The notes under the pieces are model-generated. The model ran no database searches. It was not told the DNA's origin and worked only from the letters and a program-made list of their open reading frames with translations. A program made the position numbers and the translations under genes. Source: Lentisphaeria bacterium UBA1829 (GTDB lineage Bacteria; Verrucomicrobiota; Lentisphaeria; Victivallales; UBA1829). From it: a stretch of DNA of 10,606 nt. This document shows, one piece after another, positions 7,453-10,606 of the stretch. The stretch covers positions 3,539 to 14,144 of the forward strand of contig DDJH01000149.1 in assembly GCA_002338895.1 (NCBI GenBank), in the 5' to 3' direction. Numbering within the stretch: the first letter of the stretch is position 1; every line of letters begins with the position of its first letter.

Positions 7453-7468
7453 ATGACAAAAACGTCAT
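7453..7468. repeat. Inverted repeat ATGAC-N6-GTCAT in the divergent control region
   Basis: The two five-base arms are perfect around a six-base, A-rich centre. A third copy of ATGAC occurs at 7535-7539. The site lies near the middle of the region between the two divergent genes, where an activator of both promoters could bind. Only its position suggests a role. Confidence 0.25.
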
Positions 7469-7575
7469 ATTTTTTCCATTCATCCCCGGATCGACAGGAC
7501 TTCTCCCCCCGGTTTCCGGCTTTTTTTTATAAAAATGACATTCTTTGCAGTTCTCTTTTCTCTTTTTCCTTCGTT

Positions 7576-7592
7576 CTGGCATGAAATCTGTT
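7576..7592 (+). promoter_or_regulatory. sigma54-like (-24/-12) promoter candidate for gltB
   Basis: CTGGCATGAAATCTGTT has GG (7578-7579) and, ten bases later, GT (7590-7591) where GC is expected. Apart from that one base it follows the consensus about as well as the element facing glutamine synthetase. The two share TGGCAT-N3-ATCTG-Y-T. Transcription would begin near 7603, about 35 bases before the gltB ATG. I see no good sigma70 promoter for gltB in this stretch. Confidence 0.4.
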
Positions 7593-7637
7593 AGAAAGAG
7601 TGTTCAGCAACGGACAATTAACAGAGAGGTCACTACT

Positions 7638-10606
7638 ATGGTTCAACAAAACTTTCAAGGCCGTCCGGACCTGGCCCGGAATCCGGGACTCTATGAGTTC
7701 GGACAGGAACACGACGCCTGCGGAGTCGGACTCATCGCCGATCTTGACAACCGGAAATCCCACCGGATTGTGGAGATGGGCATGGAAGCTCTCCGCCGTC
7801 TCACCCACCGCGGCGCCACCGGCTACGATCCGGAGACCGGCGACGGCGCGGGAATCCTCATTCAGATCCCCGACGAACTCTACCGCAGGGAAAAAGCTCT
7901 CAAATCCATTCTTCCTCCCGCGGGGGAATACGCGCTTGCAATGCTCTTCCTTCCCACCGGGAAAGAGGAGATGAAACAGGCGCTTGCCCTGTTTGAAAAA
8001 TGCTGCAAGGAAGAGGGTCTTCCGCTTCTGGCATGGCGGGAGGTCCCGACCGATCCCGGCAAGATCGGAAAAGCCGCCGCCGCGACGATGCCCGCAATCC
8101 GCCAGGGCTTCTTCGGCAACGGCGGAAAAACGGAAACGGCGGAATTCGAACGCTCCCTCTACATCGCGCGGAAAGTCTTCGAAAAGGAGTGCGCAAAGCA
8201 GGAGTATAAGGGCGGACGGCCCTATGTGGTCAGTTTCTCCTCCCGCTCGGTGGTCTACAAGGGTCTGCTTCTCGCCCATCAGATTTCCGGGTTCTATCCG
8301 GATCTGGCCAACGAGCACTGCAAGAGCGCCCTTGCGGTCGTCCATCAGCGGTACAGCACGAACACGTTCCCGACGTGGCCGCTGGCGCATCCGTTCCGCT
8401 ATCTGGCCCACAACGGAGAGATCAACACGATCCGGGGCAATCTCAATCACATGAAGGCGCGGGAACCGATGCTCGAATCGCCGCTGTTCGGGGACAAGAT
8501 CAAAAAGATCATTCCCGTCATTCCGGACGGGCAGAGCGATTCCGCCTCCCTGGACAACGCGCTGGAACTTCTTGTCGCCGGCGGCCGCTCCCTCCCGCAC
8601 GCGATGCTGATGCTGGTTCCGCAGGCGTGGGGCAGAGACTATCACATCGGCCGGGACGTGCGCGGATTCTTTGAATACCACTCCGCCATCATGGAGCCGT
8701 GGGACGGCCCCGCCGCGATCGCCTTTTCCGACGGAGTCAATGCGGGCGCGATGCTGGACCGTTCCGGTCTTCGTCCGGCCCGGTACACGATCTCGGCGGA
8801 CCGCACCTTTGTTCTTGCGTCGGAGACCGGGGTTCTGGACATCGCGCCGGGCGCGGTGCTGGAGCACGGACGTCTCGGACCGGGCCAGATGATCTATCTG
8901 GATCTGGAAAACAAGCGGGTCCGTTACGATGCGGAGATCAAATCGCAGGTTGCGCGTCTTCAGCCCTACCGCCGCTGGGTTCAGGAGAACCGGATCACGA
9001 TCAACGGCTTCCTCGACCAGGCGACGCCTGCGGAGATCGGCGCGAATCTGACCTTCCGCCAGAAACTCTTCGGCTATTCCCGGGAGGACCTCGACATTCT
9101 GATCACCGCGATGGCGCGGGACGGTCAGGAGCCGGTCGGTTCGATGGGGAACGATGCGGCGCTGGCGGTGCTCTCCGAGAAACCCCAGTCGCTGTTCAAC
9201 TATTTCAAACAGCTGTTTGCGCAGGTCACGAATCCGCCGATCGACCCGATCCGGGAAGCGTCGGTGATGACGCTGATGACCTACATCGGCAATCACGGCA
9301 ACATTCTTTCCGAATCGCCGAAACACGCGCATCTGGTGAAGATGCAGCAGCCGATTCTGACGGGGGAGGATCTTTCCCGTCTCCGTGCGCTCAATCTTCC
9401 GGACTTCCGGACCGAGACGATCCGAATCGTCTATACGGCGGAAAGCGGACTGGCGGCGGCGCTCGACCGCATCTGCGCCGAGGCGGAAACGGCGGTGCGG
9501 GAGGGACGCAACGTGATCATTCTCAGCGACCGCGATCCGATGGACGGCGAAAGCCCCATTCCCTCGCTTCTTGCGACGGCGGCGGTGAATGCGCGTCTGC
9601 TCTCCGCCGGCATCCGGAGCGGAGCGGGCATCATTCTGGAGACGGGGGAAGCGCGGGAGGTCATGCACTTTGCGCTTCTTCTCGGCTATGGTGCCACGGC
9701 GATCAATCCCTACCTTGCGCTGGAAAGCGTTTCCGAGCTGGTTCAGGAGGGCAAGGTCCGGACCGATCCTGCGACGGCGGCCGGCAATTACATTCACGCG
9801 GTCTGCAAAGGACTGCGCAAGATCATGTCCAAGCAGGGCATCTCGACCCTGCGGAGCTTCCGGAGCGCGCAGCTGTTTGAAGCGGTCGGACTGAGCAGCG
9901 AGCTGATCGCCCGCTACTTCTCCGGCACCGCGTCGCGGATCGGCGGCATCGGTCTGGAGGAGATTGAGCGGGAGGTTGCGCTCCGGGTCAACGCGGCGCG
10001 GGCCTCGTCGATCATTCTTCCCTCCGGCGGGCAGTACCGCTTCCGGAAAGACGGGGAAAGCCATCTGTGGACCCCCGACACCATCTCGCTTCTTCAGCAG
10101 GCGGTCCGGAACAGCGACTACGGAAAATTCAAGCAATATACCAAACTCATCAACGAGCGGGAGCACGGCATCTGCACGCTGCGGGGTCTTTTCCGGTTCA
10201 AGGACCGGAAGCCGATTCCGCTGGAGGAGGTGGAGAGCGCGTCGGAAATCGTCAAGCGGTTTGTGACGGGCGCGATGTCGTACGGTTCGATCAGTCCGGA
10301 GGCGCATATGACCATTGCGCGGGCGATGAACGAACTGGGCGGCATGAGCAACTCCGGAGAAGGTGGAGAGGATCCGGCGCGGTATGTGACAAAGCCGGGA
10401 GAAGTGAGTCTGAGCAGCGCGATCAAGCAGGTGGCGTCCGGCCGGTTCGGCGTCACGGCGGAATATCTGGCCAACGCGAAGGAGCTTCAGATCAAGATTG
10501 CGCAGGGAGCGAAACCCGGAGAAGGCGGTCAGCTTCCGGGACGGAAGGTCAACGATCTTGTTGCGCGGGTTCGTCACTCGACCCCGGGCGTGACGCTGAT
10601 CTCCCC
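7638..10606 (+). CDS. gltB: Glutamate synthase large subunit (GltB), 5' part only
   Basis: This gene reads rightward off the window, with 989 codons present of the roughly 1500 usual for the family. The enzyme takes the amide nitrogen of glutamine, channels the ammonia and aminates 2-oxoglutarate to glutamate. The N-terminal class II glutamine amidotransferase domain has its catalytic cysteine at C28 (HDACGVG), which implies removal of a 27-residue propeptide. It also shows HQRYSTNTFPTWPLAHPFRYLAHNGE-type active-site residues R238, N259 and G260, and IPDGQSDSASLD (295-306). A central domain follows to about 780. The FMN synthase domain starts near GAMSYGSISPEAH (878-890) and shows GGMSNSGEGGEDP and KIAQGAKPGEGGQLPG (953-968). 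The iron-sulfur cysteines lie beyond the window. The ATG at 7638 has GAGAGGT seven bases upstream. I read the whole frame and found no break. A gltD small subunit may follow. Confidence 0.96.
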   Translation, partial: MVQQNFQGRPDLARNPGLYEFGQEHDACGVGLIADLDNRKSHRIVEMGMEALRRLTHRGATGYDPETGDGAGILIQIPDELYRREKALKSILPPAGEYALAMLFLPTGKEEMKQALALFEKCCKEEGLPLLAWREVPTDPGKIGKAAAATMPAIRQGFFGNGGKTETAEFERSLYIARKVFEKECAKQEYKGGRPYVVSFSSRSVVYKGLLLAHQISGFYPDLANEHCKSALAVVHQRYSTNTFPTWPLAHPFRYLAHNGEINTIRGNLNHMKAREPMLESPLFGDKIKKIIPVIPDGQSDSASLDNALELLVAGGRSLPHAMLMLVPQAWGRDYHIGRDVRGFFEYHSAIMEPWDGPAAIAFSDGVNAGAMLDRSGLRPARYTISADRTFVLASETGVLDIAPGAVLEHGRLGPGQMIYLDLENKRVRYDAEIKSQVARLQPYRRWVQENRITINGFLDQATPAEIGANLTFRQKLFGYSREDLDILITAMARDGQEPVGSMGNDAALAVLSEKPQSLFNYFKQLFAQVTNPPIDPIREASVMTLMTYIGNHGNILSESPKHAHLVKMQQPILTGEDLSRLRALNLPDFRTETIRIVYTAESGLAAALDRICAEAETAVREGRNVIILSDRDPMDGESPIPSLLATAAVNARLLSAGIRSGAGIILETGEAREVMHFALLLGYGATAINPYLALESVSELVQEGKVRTDPATAAGNYIHAVCKGLRKIMSKQGISTLRSFRSAQLFEAVGLSSELIARYFSGTASRIGGIGLEEIEREVALRVNAARASSIILPSGGQYRFRKDGESHLWTPDTISLLQQAVRNSDYGKFKQYTKLINEREHGICTLRGLFRFKDRKPIPLEEVESASEIVKRFVTGAMSYGSISPEAHMTIARAMNELGGMSNSGEGGEDPARYVTKPGEVSLSSAIKQVASGRFGVTAEYLANAKELQIKIAQGAKPGEGGQLPGRKVNDLVARVRHSTPGVTLIS

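Larger units (their letters stand above)
7288..7637. other. Divergent control region between glutamine synthetase III and gltB
   Basis: This 350-bp stretch contains no credible gene. It is much richer in A and T than its surroundings, especially at 7381-7480. It holds outward-facing promoter elements for both genes (entered separately) and several small inverted repeats: GTTCCG-N9-CGGAAC (7315-7335), TTACA-N4-TGTAA (7423-7436) and ATGAC-N6-GTCAT (7453-7468). A pyrimidine-rich run on the plus strand (about 7550-7577) leads into the gltB -24 element. The size leaves room for activator sites for both promoters. I do not see the classical NtrC consensus dyad. Confidence 0.8.

Noticed and set aside
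7509..7528. CCGG-TTT-CCGG followed by eight T on the plus strand, resembling a terminator
   Set aside because: The stem has only four base pairs, and no plus-strand gene ends before it. It lies upstream of the gltB promoter element, where a terminator would have nothing obvious to stop.
7527..10577. A 1016-codon open frame on the minus strand, opposite gltB
   Set aside because: The plus strand is an unbroken, well-conserved GltB reading frame. The minus product is very rich in arginine and histidine and resembles no family, which is typical of an antisense shadow in GC-rich DNA.

Overview
The window is a stretch of ordinary bacterial chromosome, about 60 percent GC by eye. It holds seven genes, five complete and two cut by the window ends. 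Six lie on the minus strand and one on the plus strand. I see no phage, transposon, CRISPR, tRNA, rRNA or other mobile signature. The type III glutamine synthetase, the FabB-like ketoacyl synthase, the GldA/GldF-like ABC pair and the two-domain AraC regulator would fit a gut or host-associated member of the PVC group, such as Lentisphaerota (Victivallis-like). That placement is only an inference from gene content and base composition. A Bacteroidota-related or other anaerobic lineage is not excluded.

Layout from left to right. Positions 1-566 hold the 5' part of an ABC-2 type permease gene (minus). It overlaps by four bases the stop of its ATPase partner (563-1501, minus). A near-consensus sigma70 promoter sits just upstream of that ATPase (1550-1578). 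Next come a tRNA-dihydrouridine synthase (1684-2658, minus) and a beta-ketoacyl-ACP synthase (2681-3913, minus), 22 bp apart and probably cotranscribed from a promoter at 3973-4000. Upstream of those is an AraC-family regulator (3997-4935, minus). A strong intrinsic terminator (5060-5110) then closes the glutamine synthetase III gene (5152-7287, minus).

The right third is a divergent nitrogen-assimilation locus. Glutamine synthetase III reads leftward. The large subunit of glutamate synthase (gltB, 7638 to the window end, plus) reads rightward. Together they would form the GS-GOGAT cycle: ammonia is fixed into glutamine, and the amide nitrogen is then transferred to 2-oxoglutarate to give glutamate. 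The 350-bp region between them is AT-rich. It carries two similar -24/-12 (sigma54-like) elements, one facing each gene, a possible additional sigma70 promoter for glutamine synthetase, and several small dyads. This control region is the most interesting part of the window. I found no convincing evidence of an undescribed system; the genes are recognisable housekeeping families.
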